This document shows positions 18,618 to 27,069 of a stretch of DNA of 64,000 nucleotides, piece by piece. Source of the DNA: Lachnospiraceae bacterium (GTDB taxonomy: Bacteria > Bacillota > Clostridia > Lachnospirales > Lachnospiraceae); NCBI GenBank assembly GCA_021202075.1, contig JAJQDT010000116.1, positions 62,001 to 126,000 of the forward strand, read 5' to 3'. Both the position numbers and the translations under genes were made by a program. The notes under the pieces are model-generated. The model made no database searches. It saw only the letters and a program-made list of their open reading frames with translations, and was not told the origin of the DNA. Positions within the stretch are counted from its first letter, which is position 1, and each line of letters starts with the position of its first letter.

Positions 18618-19489
18618 ATCTGTGACTTCTCCTCGTATCTTACCCGTGCAAAAACATCTACCACCGGCATGGTGACCACCGCGTCCGTGCCTTCGCCTTC
18701 CATCGAACGATAATGGATACCGCTGCCCTCGCCAAAGGTCAGCTTCAGACGGGCGTTAACATTATTCAGAGCGATTCCCGAATGCCGACTCCCTTTCCGC
18801 CCCGCCTCGTACATCTGACCGCTCATTCTCTCGTTCAAAGAGGCAAGCTGCTCCGGGTTCATACCAACTCCATTATCAGCGACCAGTATTACCAGCCTCT
18901 CATTGGCCAGAAAAATATGGAGATCAATCCTGCCCTTTTTCGCGCTCTTTTCCAGACCGTGGATCATCGCGTTTTCCACAAGCGGCTGCAATGTCATTTT
19001 CGGCAGATAATAATCGTAAATCTCGTCCGTCTCAACCTCAATCCGCATGTCCAGCTTATCTTCAAACCGGTATTTCTGAATATAATAATAATCCTGAATG
19101 TGGTTCAGCTCCTCGCGGACCCGCACCAGACGGTCGCTGTTGCTGATACAATATCGGAAAAAACGCGAAAGAATCTCTGTCATCTGCGCGATTTCCGTCT
19201 GTCCGTCCATCAGCGCACGGCTGCGGATACTGTCCAGCGTATTATACAAGAAGTGCGGGTTGATCTGCTCCTGCAGCGTCGAGAGTTCCATCCGTTTCCG
19301 CAAAAGACGAAGCTCTTCTGCCTCTCCGGATTCCCATTGTATCCGGTCCTGCGTTTTTTTTCGTTTCTCCTGCGTGGTCAGAAACGTAATCATTTTTTTC
19401 TGCTGGTGCAGCTTTACGCAAGTCAGGATTAAAAGAATCAGCAGGACTACAATGACCGCTGCCAGAATAATCTTCATTCTGTTGTCCAT
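18614..19489 (-). CDS. Sensor histidine kinase (LytS/YesM type) with no extracellular sensor
   Basis: A 291-residue His_kinase (PF06580-type) protein. It has a single transmembrane helix (about residues 6-25) with only a few residues outside, a short coiled segment, the phospho-acceptor motif LQEQINPHFLYNTLDSIRSR and the HATPase N-box LQPLVENAMIHG followed by VADNGVGM. YesM-type kinases normally carry a 150-250-residue extracellular domain, which is absent. The start at 19489 is set by GGGGGAG. It follows the response-regulator gene by 105 bases and overlaps the pseudo-ABC gene by 4 bases. Input therefore probably comes from a partner protein such as the pseudo-ABC or the transporter. Confidence 0.9.
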   Translation of the reverse strand: MDNRMKIILAAVIVVLLILLILTCVKLHQQKKMITFLTTQEKRKKTQDRIQWESGEAEELRLLRKRMELSTLQEQINPHFLYNTLDSIRSRALMDGQTEIAQMTEILSRFFRYCISNSDRLVRVREELNHIQDYYYIQKYRFEDKLDMRIEVETDEIYDYYLPKMTLQPLVENAMIHGLEKSAKKGRIDLHIFLANERLVILVADNGVGMNPEQLASLNERMSGQMYEAGRKGSRHSGIALNNVNARLKLTFGEGSGIHYRSMEGEGTDAVVTMPVVDVFARVRYEEKSQI

Positions 19490-19594
19490 ATCGCACTCCC
19501 CCAGGTATTCAATCTGCATTCCCAATCTGTACAGGGTTGTCCATCGGTTATGCAGTCACTTGGTTCACGCTCTGTAAGGTCGGTGCAGACACAC

Positions 19595-21208
19595 TCATCC
19601 GCTGTAAATCCGTCTGTAATCGGTCGGCTTGATTCCTGTATTCTTTTTGAAAAGCTTTGAATAATATTTCTCATCCGGATACCCGACCTTCGCAGCGATT
19701 TCCCGAACCGTCAGGTTTGTACTTTCCAGAAGCTTCTCCGACTCCTCCAGGCGCACCTGCGTCAGAAATTCATTGAATCCGATCTGCATCTCGCTCTTAA
19801 ACAGCTTGCTCATATAGGTCGGAGAAACGTTACCGGCCGAAGCGGCATCCTCCAGAGAAATCGGTTCGGCGTAATGCTCCCGCACATAGCGAACGGCCAT
19901 CTGAATTGGTTTCCCCATCTTCTCCTTCAGCTTTTTCTGCTCCTCCTCCATATATTTCTGGCAGGCAAGATAAAAATTGCGAATGACCTGCTGAAAATTG
20001 CGGGCGTCCAGATAGGCGTAATAAATATCCTCCTGCATCCGTTTCTGCCGCCCGGTATCCTCAAAGCTGAAAATGATTTCCTCCTCCAGCTTAAAAAAGC
20101 TCATCATCATATCCCGGGGATTCCGGCCATTCAGCCGCACCGCCCTCTGATAAATTTGTTCCATCAGATCACTTAACTCTTCCTGACGCAGATAATGAAG
20201 ACAGTCAAGCAGAGTTTGTGTCTCCTCACGCGTAATCAGTTCTTCCATCGAAAATCCAGGCAACTGCGCGATCTGATCGTAATCCAGCACCCCGTTCCGT
20301 GTCAGCACCAGGCGCCCCCACTCTGCGCTATGCGCTTCATCAAGCGCTGTAAAAAGATCCGAAACGCTATGGCAGACCCGGCTGCAGCCGATGCTCAGCC
20401 GGATATCCCCGTAGATTTCCCGAAGATCCCGGATTTTATAATAAAGTGCCAGTACCGCCTGCCGAATCTCATTTTTCTTTTCTTCCGGATAATTTGCAAC
20501 CAGGATATATCCCATATAAGTGTTATTGCCGTAGTACCGGACATAGTCCGGAAAGCTCTCCTGAATATAAACTTCCAGCCTCCCGTTGCCCACCGCATCC
20601 TGTTTTTCCAGTATTGCACTCAAACTGGAAAAAATGCAGAACATCTGATAACATCCCGGCATAAATTCCGTATGAAATGCCTGATTGCAGCTCTCTTCAG
20701 AGGAAAAGCAGGCGTCGTCTACCGTCTCATCCCGATAGAGCAGCTTCGCCCACATACGTTCCAGAGCCTTACGGTTCTGATTTTCCTGAAGGACATACAG
20801 CGTCTTGCTCTGTTCCGCCAGATGATTGCGCTCATCAATGCGCGCACAGATCGTCCTTAAGGTATCGTTCAGCTGCTTTTCATCGATTGGCTTCAGCAGA
20901 TAATCCATGACATTCAGCTGAATCGCGCTTCTGGCATACTCAAAATGGCGGTAGCCGCTGATCAGCACAAACAGCGGGTCCACATTCGCGTCCCGCACCC
21001 GCCTTATCAGCTCGATCCCGTCATAGACCGGCATCTGAATGTCCGACAGGACAAAATCCGGCCGGTTCTTCACAATACTCTCCAGAGCCTCCGCTCCATT
21101 GCGGCACTCATCCACAATCTCAATATCCAGCTCCTGCCAGTGTCCCAGCTGGCGGATCAGCTGGAGGATTTTCGGCTCATCATCCGCGATAATTACCCGG
21201 TACTTCAT
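19595..21208 (-). CDS. Response regulator, REC plus AraC-type DNA-binding domain (YesN type)
   Basis: A 537-residue transcription regulator. The N-terminal receiver domain has the acidic pair IIADDEPK, the phosphorylation-site segment PDFVLSDIQMPVYDG and the conserved Lys in DYLLKPIDEKQ. The long middle region is typical of YesN proteins, and the C-terminal AraC HTH has GNVSPTYMSKLFKSE and VGYPDEKYYSKLFKKNTG. The start at 21208 follows AAAGGATAAAATAT. First gene of the minus-strand locus containing its kinase, the pseudo-ABC and a sugar transporter; it probably activates the transporter genes. Confidence 0.93.
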   Translation of the reverse strand: MKYRVIIADDEPKILQLIRQLGHWQELDIEIVDECRNGAEALESIVKNRPDFVLSDIQMPVYDGIELIRRVRDANVDPLFVLISGYRHFEYARSAIQLNVMDYLLKPIDEKQLNDTLRTICARIDERNHLAEQSKTLYVLQENQNRKALERMWAKLLYRDETVDDACFSSEESCNQAFHTEFMPGCYQMFCIFSSLSAILEKQDAVGNGRLEVYIQESFPDYVRYYGNNTYMGYILVANYPEEKKNEIRQAVLALYYKIRDLREIYGDIRLSIGCSRVCHSVSDLFTALDEAHSAEWGRLVLTRNGVLDYDQIAQLPGFSMEELITREETQTLLDCLHYLRQEELSDLMEQIYQRAVRLNGRNPRDMMMSFFKLEEEIIFSFEDTGRQKRMQEDIYYAYLDARNFQQVIRNFYLACQKYMEEEQKKLKEKMGKPIQMAVRYVREHYAEPISLEDAASAGNVSPTYMSKLFKSEMQIGFNEFLTQVRLEESEKLLESTNLTVREIAAKVGYPDEKYYSKLFKKNTGIKPTDYRRIYSG

Positions 21209-21327
21209 ATATTTTATCCTTTCACCGCGATCCGGTAGATGTATCAAAGTTTATACCTGGCAGTATAGCATACTCTCACGGATTCCGCCATATCCGGCAG
21301 CGCTTTTTCTTAATCCGTTTTTAACAC

Positions 21328-21372
21328 GAAAAAAACGGGCAGTACCAACCATCTGCCAATTGGTACTGCCCG
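21328..21372 (-). terminator. Strong terminator of the second sugar ABC operon
   Basis: CGGGCAGTACCAA and its complement TTGGTACTGCCCG form a 13-bp stem; the minus strand continues with a run of seven or more T. It lies about 70 bases after the permease stop at 21441 and ahead of the YesN gene promoter region. Confidence 0.9.
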
Positions 21373-21440
21373 CTATGAGCTTATGATACAGTTACTGCTG
21401 ATTTAAAGGGAATACGTCCCTGCCTGTGCATGATAGTTCC

Positions 21441-22631
21441 TTACGATGCCTTCCGGCTGGATACGACATCGAAGATAACCGCGATCAAAAGCACCGCGCC
21501 TTTTACCACATACTGCCAGGAATCGCCGATACCCATGATCGACATGCCCATGTTGATGACGCCGAGCAGCAGCGCACCTATGATAACGCCGCCGATCGTA
21601 CCGCTGCCGCCATATGCGGAAGCGCCGCCGATGAAGCAGGAGCCGATCGCGTCCATCTCAAAAGAGTTACCGGTCGAACCATTTACAGAGCCGACGCGCG
21701 CCAGGCAGAGAAGCCCGCACAGACCCGCGAGCAGACCCATGTTCGCGTACGCGAAAAAGTATACCTTGTTTGTATTAATACCAGAAAGCTTCGTTGCTTT
21801 CTCATTGCCGCCCACCGCGTAGAAATAACGGCCGAACGCAGTTCTGGATGTGATAAAGTTGTAGATCAGACAGATCGCCACGACCCATACCAGCATAACG
21901 GAGATACCCTTGTACTGGCAGAGCAGATTGCAGTACCACAGAAGAAGTACTGAGATCACTGCCGCACTGCCGAAATCCGCAAGCGCGCTGTTCTGACGGT
22001 AGCCTTTTTTCGCTTTGCTTGCGCGGGAGGATATCTTGCTGTAGAAGATAATGATTACGGCAATCGCACCAATCACCAGCGGGGAAAGAATGCGGCTGTC
22101 CGTATCCAGTCCCGGAATCTTTATGTATGCGGTAAAGATGTTCAGGAACGCTTTGTTCTGTACGGAAACCGTTTTACTGTTCAGTACCAGACGACCAAAC
22201 CCGCGGAAGATGAACATGCCGCCCAGCGTCGTGATGAACGGAGGGATCCGCACATAGCCAATCCAGAACCCCTGCCAGATACCGCATGCAAGACCGATCA
22301 GCAGACAGATGATAATCGTCAGATACACATTCATCCCATTGTTGGAGATCATTACAGCCGCAATGCCGCCCACCAGACAGATCACAGAGCCGACCGACAG
22401 GTCGATATTACCGCCGGTCAGGATACAGAGCAGCATACCACAGGCCATGACCAGCACGTAACCGTTCTGCAGCATCAGGTTGGACATATTCTGCGCATAG
22501 AGCAGACGTCCGTCCGTCATAAAATAAAAGATAATAAATACAACGACAAGGGCAATGACCATCGTATATTTGCGGAAAAAGCCCGCTATGTCAAATTTGC
22601 CCGAGCTTACAGATTCATTGTTATTTGCCAT
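21441..22631 (-). CDS. Sugar ABC transporter permease (XylH/GguB type)
   Basis: A 396-residue permease with about 10-12 hydrophobic helices. Landmarks are CILTGGNIDLSVGSVICLVGG and the coupling loop AVGGNEKATKLSGINTNKVYF, characteristic of XylH/GguB/MmsB-type multiple-sugar permeases. It is longer than RbsC-type permeases, as XylH is. GGGAG precedes the ATG, 16 bases after the ATPase stop. It works with the ATPase at 22648 and the ChvE-like binding protein at 24444. Confidence 0.93.
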   Translation of the reverse strand: MANNNESVSSGKFDIAGFFRKYTMVIALVVVFIIFYFMTDGRLLYAQNMSNLMLQNGYVLVMACGMLLCILTGGNIDLSVGSVICLVGGIAAVMISNNGMNVYLTIIICLLIGLACGIWQGFWIGYVRIPPFITTLGGMFIFRGFGRLVLNSKTVSVQNKAFLNIFTAYIKIPGLDTDSRILSPLVIGAIAVIIIFYSKISSRASKAKKGYRQNSALADFGSAAVISVLLLWYCNLLCQYKGISVMLVWVVAICLIYNFITSRTAFGRYFYAVGGNEKATKLSGINTNKVYFFAYANMGLLAGLCGLLCLARVGSVNGSTGNSFEMDAIGSCFIGGASAYGGSGTIGGVIIGALLLGVINMGMSIMGIGDSWQYVVKGAVLLIAVIFDVVSSRKAS

Positions 22632-22647
22632 GAAAACACACTCCCTT

Positions 22648-24186
22648 TCAATTTGCTGCGCTGCTCATAATGTAGCCCATGATCTCTTCCTGCGTGGTGT
22701 TCTTCGCCTCTACCTCGCCGCAGAGCTCGCCCTCGTTCATGATGTAGATGCGGTCGCACATACCGATCAGCTCCGGCATCTCCGATGAAATCATAATCAC
22801 GGATTTCCCATTGTCGACCATCTGGTTGATCAGACAGTAAATATCGTATTTCGCGCCGACATCAATCCCGCGGGTCGGCTCATCTAAGATCAATACATTC
22901 GGCTCTGCAAACATCCATTTGCCCAGAAGCGCTTTCTGCTGGTTGCCGCCGGAGAGGTTTCCGATCATCTGCTCGATAGACGGAGTCTTTGTTCCCATCT
23001 CTTCTGTCATCTCCTCCGCGGCTTTCTTTTCCGCTGTAGAATCTATGACGCCGTTGCTGCAGATCTTATCGAGGCGTGCCAGTGTCGTATTGAATCGAAT
23101 CGACTCGCCGAGAATCAGGCCGTTTGTCTTCCGATCCTCAGTCACATAGGCAATCTTATTTTTGATAGCCTGCTCCGGCGACTTTAAATCTACCTTTCTG
23201 CCTTCCAGATAAATCTCGCCGGAGATATCCGTGCCGTAACTTCTGCCAAAGAGGGACATCGCCAATTCGGTTCGTCCCGCGCCCTGCAGGCCGGAAAATC
23301 CGACTACTTCTCCTTTATGCACCTTGAAGGAAATATTGTCGTCCACAATCTTCTCCGGATACAGCGGATGATGTACGGTCCAGTTCTTCACTTCAAGGCC
23401 GACCTCACTGCTTACATTGTGTTTGCGCTCCGGATAGCGGTCGTCCATCGGACGGCCTACCATTCCCTTAATGATGCGGTCCTCACTGAACTCATCGACG
23501 CCTTTCACCAGCGTCTCGATGGTTGAGCCATCGCGAAGAATGGTTGCTTTGTCCGCACAGTAGATAATCTCATTCAGCTTGTGTGTGATAATAATGGACG
23601 TCAGCCCGTCCTTTTTAAATTCAATCAGCAGATCAAGCAGCATCTTCGCGTCCTCATCATTTAATGAAGACGTCGGCTCATCCAGAATCAGCAGCTTTAC
23701 GTTCTTTGAGAATGCCTTCGCAATCTCAACCAGCTGCTGTTTGCCGGTACCGATATCCTTAATCAGCGTCTGTGCAGACTCATGCAGACCGACCTGCTTC
23801 ATATGTTTTTCCGCATCATTCCAGGTCTGATCCCAGTCAATCACGCCGAACTGATTTCGTTTTTCATTCCCCAGGAACATATTCTCACCAATCGTAAGCA
23901 GCGGGATCAGCGCCAGCTCCTGATGGATAATAACAATGCCTTTTGCCTCGCTGTCCTTCAGCGTCTTAAACTGGCAAAGCTCTCCGTTGTAATAAATCTC
24001 ACCATCATAGGTGCCTGCCGGATAAATACCAGACAGCACATTCATCAGAGTCGATTTTCCCGCACCATTTTCCCCGATCAGCGCATGGATTTCTCCGCGC
24101 TCTACAATCAGATTCACATCGTCAAGCGCCTTGACCCCTGGAAACTCTTTTGTGATGGATTTCATCTCCAGAATCGTGTCACCCAA
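22648..24186 (-). CDS. Sugar ABC transporter ATP-binding protein (XylG/GguA type)
   Basis: A 512-residue double ABC ATPase. Domain 1 has Walker A GENGAGKST, GIVIIHQELALIPLL and LLILDEPTSSLN; domain 2 has NLSGGNQQKALLGKW and VLILDEPTRGIDV. The start is TTG at 24186 (TTGGGTGACACG), chosen because AAAGGAGG lies 6-7 bases upstream and no ATG or GTG fits. A start codon weaker than the SD suggests tuned translation. A family 1 repeat and a terminator-like hairpin lie between this gene and the binding-protein gene, so the ATPase and permease may be made at lower level than the binding protein. Confidence 0.94.
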   Translation of the reverse strand: MGDTILEMKSITKEFPGVKALDDVNLIVERGEIHALIGENGAGKSTLMNVLSGIYPAGTYDGEIYYNGELCQFKTLKDSEAKGIVIIHQELALIPLLTIGENMFLGNEKRNQFGVIDWDQTWNDAEKHMKQVGLHESAQTLIKDIGTGKQQLVEIAKAFSKNVKLLILDEPTSSLNDEDAKMLLDLLIEFKKDGLTSIIITHKLNEIIYCADKATILRDGSTIETLVKGVDEFSEDRIIKGMVGRPMDDRYPERKHNVSSEVGLEVKNWTVHHPLYPEKIVDDNISFKVHKGEVVGFSGLQGAGRTELAMSLFGRSYGTDISGEIYLEGRKVDLKSPEQAIKNKIAYVTEDRKTNGLILGESIRFNTTLARLDKICSNGVIDSTAEKKAAEEMTEEMGTKTPSIEQMIGNLSGGNQQKALLGKWMFAEPNVLILDEPTRGIDVGAKYDIYCLINQMVDNGKSVIMISSEMPELIGMCDRIYIMNEGELCGEVEAKNTTQEEIMGYIMSSAAN

Positions 24187-24224
24187 AAGACTTCCTCCTT
24201 TCCAACTTACCCTCTGTTTCTAAT

Positions 24225-24360
24225 CGAGCAGGAGGCGGCTTGTCGACTCCTGCTCGCCCGCGCGGTATGTCATAAGGATTGCCGACGCAGTCGGAGGATT
24301 CCTTATGACTACGGGCCGGAGCGGCTTTAGCCGCAAAACACCTTGCCCGGCCCTGCGCAT
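24225..24360 (+). repeat. Structured intergenic repeat, family 1, copy C (with extra hairpin)
   Basis: 5-prime hairpin CGAGCAGGAG/CTCCTGCTCG (24225-24256); linker CCCGCGC; an inserted long hairpin GTCATAAGGA/TCCTTATGAC (24269-24309); outer stem GGGCCGG/CCGGCCC (24313-24319 with 24347-24353); nested hairpin GCGGC-TTTA-GCCGC; AAAACACCTTG; tail TGCGCATAAT. A terminator-like hairpin follows. It lies inside a transport operon. Confidence 0.8.
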
Positions 24361-24369
24361 AATTAACGG

Positions 24370-24399
24370 AAAGGGCGGGATGGCTGCCCCGCCCTTTTT
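24370..24399. terminator. Terminator-like hairpin after the ChvE-like gene
   Basis: AAAGGGCGGG pairs with CCCGCCCTTT around an 8-base loop. The plus strand continues TTC, while the minus strand continues CCGTTAAT. It lies 45 bases after the stop of the minus-strand binding-protein gene, so it may partially terminate between binding protein and ATPase. Confidence 0.65.
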
Positions 24400-24443
24400 C
24401 AGGTAACTTCATTTTAAAATCAACTATCTCATTCAGATCCGAA

Positions 24444-25565
24444 TTACTCAACCGCTGTCAGATACCCGTCATCGCCCATCTCATACAGTCCGGTATCTAC
24501 CAGCTCATCCAGATTGTCTGCTGTAATTACGCTCGGCACAAGCAGGAAGGACGGGCAAACATTGCCTTCGGTTGTCTCATAAGACTCGGTGTCATATGCA
24601 CAGTCAATATCAAACGTATCGCACAGGGACTCATCAATCGTTTCGCCATTCAGGATTGCCTCAGCAAGCGACAGAGTAACAATCGACTCATTGCTGACGT
24701 TCTTGTAGACAGTCATGGTCTGAACGCCGTCAACGATGTTTGCAAGGTTTGCAACATCGCCGTCCTGGCCGGTGATAATCACAGAGTTATCGCCTGCATA
24801 GTCAGAGGTGATCGCCTGCGCTACGCCAAGAGCGGTGGAGTCGTTGGAGCAAAGCCATACGTCCAGCTGTGTGCCGTCTGCATAGTAAGAACCAAGGATG
24901 TTCTGTGCTCTCTCAAGGGCGGTCTGGGTATCCCACTGATCCGTGGCAACCGTATCGAAATCTGTCTGACCGGATACGACTACCAGTGTGCCGGCCTCGA
25001 TGTACGGATTCAGGACATCCATCGCGCCATTATAGAAATAGCCTGCATTGTTGTCAGCCGGGTCGCCGGCGGTAATCTCAAGGTTGTAGGTCGCGTCACC
25101 CGCGTTCTCCAGATCCAGCTGCTCCACAATAAATTCACCCTGCAGCTGACCTACGGTGTAGTTATCAAACGATACATAATAGGAAACTGCGTCGTTCATA
25201 ATCAGACGGTCATAGGCGATAACCGGAACCTCCTGCTCCGCCGCTTCATCCATCGCTGTATTCAGCGCTTCGCCGTCAACCGCAGCAATAATCAGAATGT
25301 CTACGTTGTCCGCCAGAAGGTTCTGAATATCACTTACCTGCTGCGAAGAATCATTGTCGGAGTAAACCAGTTCTACTTCATATCCCGCGTCCTCGAACTG
25401 CTCTTTCAGATACTCACCGTCACGATTCCAGCGCTCCAGGGACTGGGTCGGCATCGAGATACCGATTACCTGTGCCTGTGCCTCTTCCTCTGCCGCTGCC
25501 GGTACAGAGATTGCTCCGAGTGCCATCACCGCTGTCATCGCAATTGCCATTTTCCTTAACTTCAT
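24444..25565 (-). CDS. Multiple-sugar substrate-binding protein (ChvE/XylF type)
   Basis: A 373-residue exported binding protein. The signal peptide (MKLRKMAIAMTAVMALGAIS, cleavage near AAA-EE) is followed by IGISMPTQSLERW, IIAAVDGEALNTAMDEA, IAYDRLIMN and ITGQDGDVAN, hallmarks of the ChvE/XylF group that binds xylose, arabinose, glucose or galactose. GGAGG lies 7 bases before the ATG at 25565; an in-frame upstream extension lacks these features. It is the first gene of the minus-strand transporter operon, divergent from the sensing operon that begins at 26046. Confidence 0.94.
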   Translation of the reverse strand: MKLRKMAIAMTAVMALGAISVPAAAEEEAQAQVIGISMPTQSLERWNRDGEYLKEQFEDAGYEVELVYSDNDSSQQVSDIQNLLADNVDILIIAAVDGEALNTAMDEAAEQEVPVIAYDRLIMNDAVSYYVSFDNYTVGQLQGEFIVEQLDLENAGDATYNLEITAGDPADNNAGYFYNGAMDVLNPYIEAGTLVVVSGQTDFDTVATDQWDTQTALERAQNILGSYYADGTQLDVWLCSNDSTALGVAQAITSDYAGDNSVIITGQDGDVANLANIVDGVQTMTVYKNVSNESIVTLSLAEAILNGETIDESLCDTFDIDCAYDTESYETTEGNVCPSFLLVPSVITADNLDELVDTGLYEMGDDGYLTAVE

Positions 25566-25854
25566 GTTTCTACCTCCATTTCGTAATGAGTGGCTTCGCA
25601 CATTTCCAACTCCCGGAGCGGTATTGTTCTTGTGTTCCCGCCCGCAGAAAGATGTGCGAAATGACCATGTTTTTGATGGAGCCATCGTATCATATATGCA
25701 AATTGCATAAAATAGAATCTCTTGTCGGGCAGCTGTAAATTTTTTTCACTTCCATACACAGAAAAACCCGGGAAACTGGATTTTCTTGTTTTTTAAGAAA
25801 TAACTCCGCAAGAATTTACGCATTTTATGCGGAAAATTTTCTTTGCAATTGTGG

Positions 25855-25860
25855 TATGAT
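25855..25860 (+). promoter_or_regulatory. Extended -10 promoter of the sugar-sensing operon
   Basis: TGGTATGAT (TGn plus TATGAT), with no good -35 box, as expected for an activator-dependent or extended -10 promoter. A CGCATTTTATGCG palindrome lies just upstream at 25819-25831 and could be an operator. The transcript would carry the family 2 repeat at 25898-26012 in its leader. Confidence 0.5.
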
Positions 25861-25897
25861 GATACAGGCAGCCCGTATCGTAATTTCATAGTAACAG

Positions 25898-26012
25898 TTC
25901 AGAACAGCATCGAAATGAAAAGACAGGCGCTGAGCGCCAGTGGCGTCTACACTCCGTTTAGCGCCGACCGGAGCGGAGCGTAGACCTGTGGCCTGCTGTT
26001 CTGAATAGTTAC
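25898..26012 (+). repeat. Structured intergenic repeat, family 2, copy b
   Basis: Outer stem TTCAGAACAGCA/TGCTGTTCTGAA (12 bp, with GTAAC/GTTAC outside it). Inside: GGCGCT/AGCGCC, a small hairpin CGCC-AGT-GGCG, and GTCTACACTCCG that can pair with CGGAGCGTAGAC with one mismatch. It shares GGCGCTGA, CCAGTGG, GTTTAGCGC and AGCGGAGCGTAGACC with the copy at 28631-28701. It lies in the 5-prime leader of the sensing operon. Confidence 0.75.
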
Positions 26013-26045
26013 ATTTCATATACTTTATTACAGGTATTTATTATT

Positions 26046-27068
26046 ATGAAGAAAAATTTCCTTACAATTACCATTCTTCTAATCATCTGTGTGCTTATTC
26101 TCTCACTGGCCTGGTCCTATTTCCGGAACAGCCTGGATGCGATGGACATCACGGAAGGCGAAGCTTCCGAGACCTATGAACGCCATTACGCATTGATTCC
26201 GGAGGATGAGAATTCGGTCCTCTGGCAGTCTGTTTATGAAAGTGCGTCTGCCTGGGCCGCTGAAAATCATGCTTATCTTGAGCTGATCAGCCAGGAGGGC
26301 GGCAGCACGTATACAACCGCAGATTATCTGCGCATTCTGATCGCCTCTAAGGTAGATGGCATTATTCTGAAGCCGGACGGCACAGACGAGATCCGCAATC
26401 TGATCGATGAAGCAGTTGAAAGCGGAATACCGGTCGTCACAGTGCTGGAGGACGATTCCGAAAGTCAGCGCATCAGCTACGTCGGTCTGAACAGCTATCA
26501 GCTGGCAGATGTCTATACGGAATACACCCTCTCCCTGTTAAATGGCGGGGCCGGCGGTATCATGGTTCTGCTCGACTCAGAATCCGTCAACCCGGTTCAG
26601 TCGCTCGCCGCTTCCCAGCTGACCAGATACCTGGATGAGCAGAAAGCAGACGGTCAGGAGCTGAATGTCTCCCTGTACTATCTGGACAATGCGTCTGATT
26701 TTGACCTGGAAGAGAGCATCCGCGAACTGTTTGTCACCGATTCTCAGCTTCCGGACATTCTGATCTGTATGGACGAAACCGTAACGGAATGTGCCTATCA
26801 GACCCTGGTTGATTACAATGCAGTCGGCAGTACAAGTATCATTGGATTTTATTACACTGACCAGATTCTGGATGCGATCGAAAAGGATATCATTCCGGTT
26901 ACACTGGTTGTGGACACTGCACAGATCGGCACCTGCAGCATCGACGCGCTGGAGGAATTTCACTCCCTTGGCCACACCAGCAGCTATTACAACATTGGTC
27001 TGAGCCTGATTACGACAGACAATGTGTCGGAGTATCAGGAAGAATCCACAGAAGGGGAGGATATCTGA
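26046..27068 (+). CDS. Membrane-anchored sugar-binding sensor protein (XylFII-like)
   Basis: A 340-residue protein with one N-terminal membrane anchor (residues 5-24, no lipobox) and an extracytoplasmic periplasmic-binding fold (VDGIILKPDGTDEIRNLIDEA, IPVVTVLEDDS, GFYYTDQILDAI). It is followed after one base by a LytS/YesM kinase gene, so it most resembles XylFII of clostridia, a binding protein that hands sugar occupancy to the LytS kinase instead of to a transporter. Assignment rests on gene order and architecture; the bound sugar is unknown. The ribosome-binding site (CAGGT) is weak. Divergent from the ChvE-type transporter it presumably controls. Confidence 0.82.
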   Translation: MKKNFLTITILLIICVLILSLAWSYFRNSLDAMDITEGEASETYERHYALIPEDENSVLWQSVYESASAWAAENHAYLELISQEGGSTYTTADYLRILIASKVDGIILKPDGTDEIRNLIDEAVESGIPVVTVLEDDSESQRISYVGLNSYQLADVYTEYTLSLLNGGAGGIMVLLDSESVNPVQSLAASQLTRYLDEQKADGQELNVSLYYLDNASDFDLEESIRELFVTDSQLPDILICMDETVTECAYQTLVDYNAVGSTSIIGFYYTDQILDAIEKDIIPVTLVVDTAQIGTCSIDALEEFHSLGHTSSYYNIGLSLITTDNVSEYQEESTEGEDI

Positions 27069-27069
27069 T

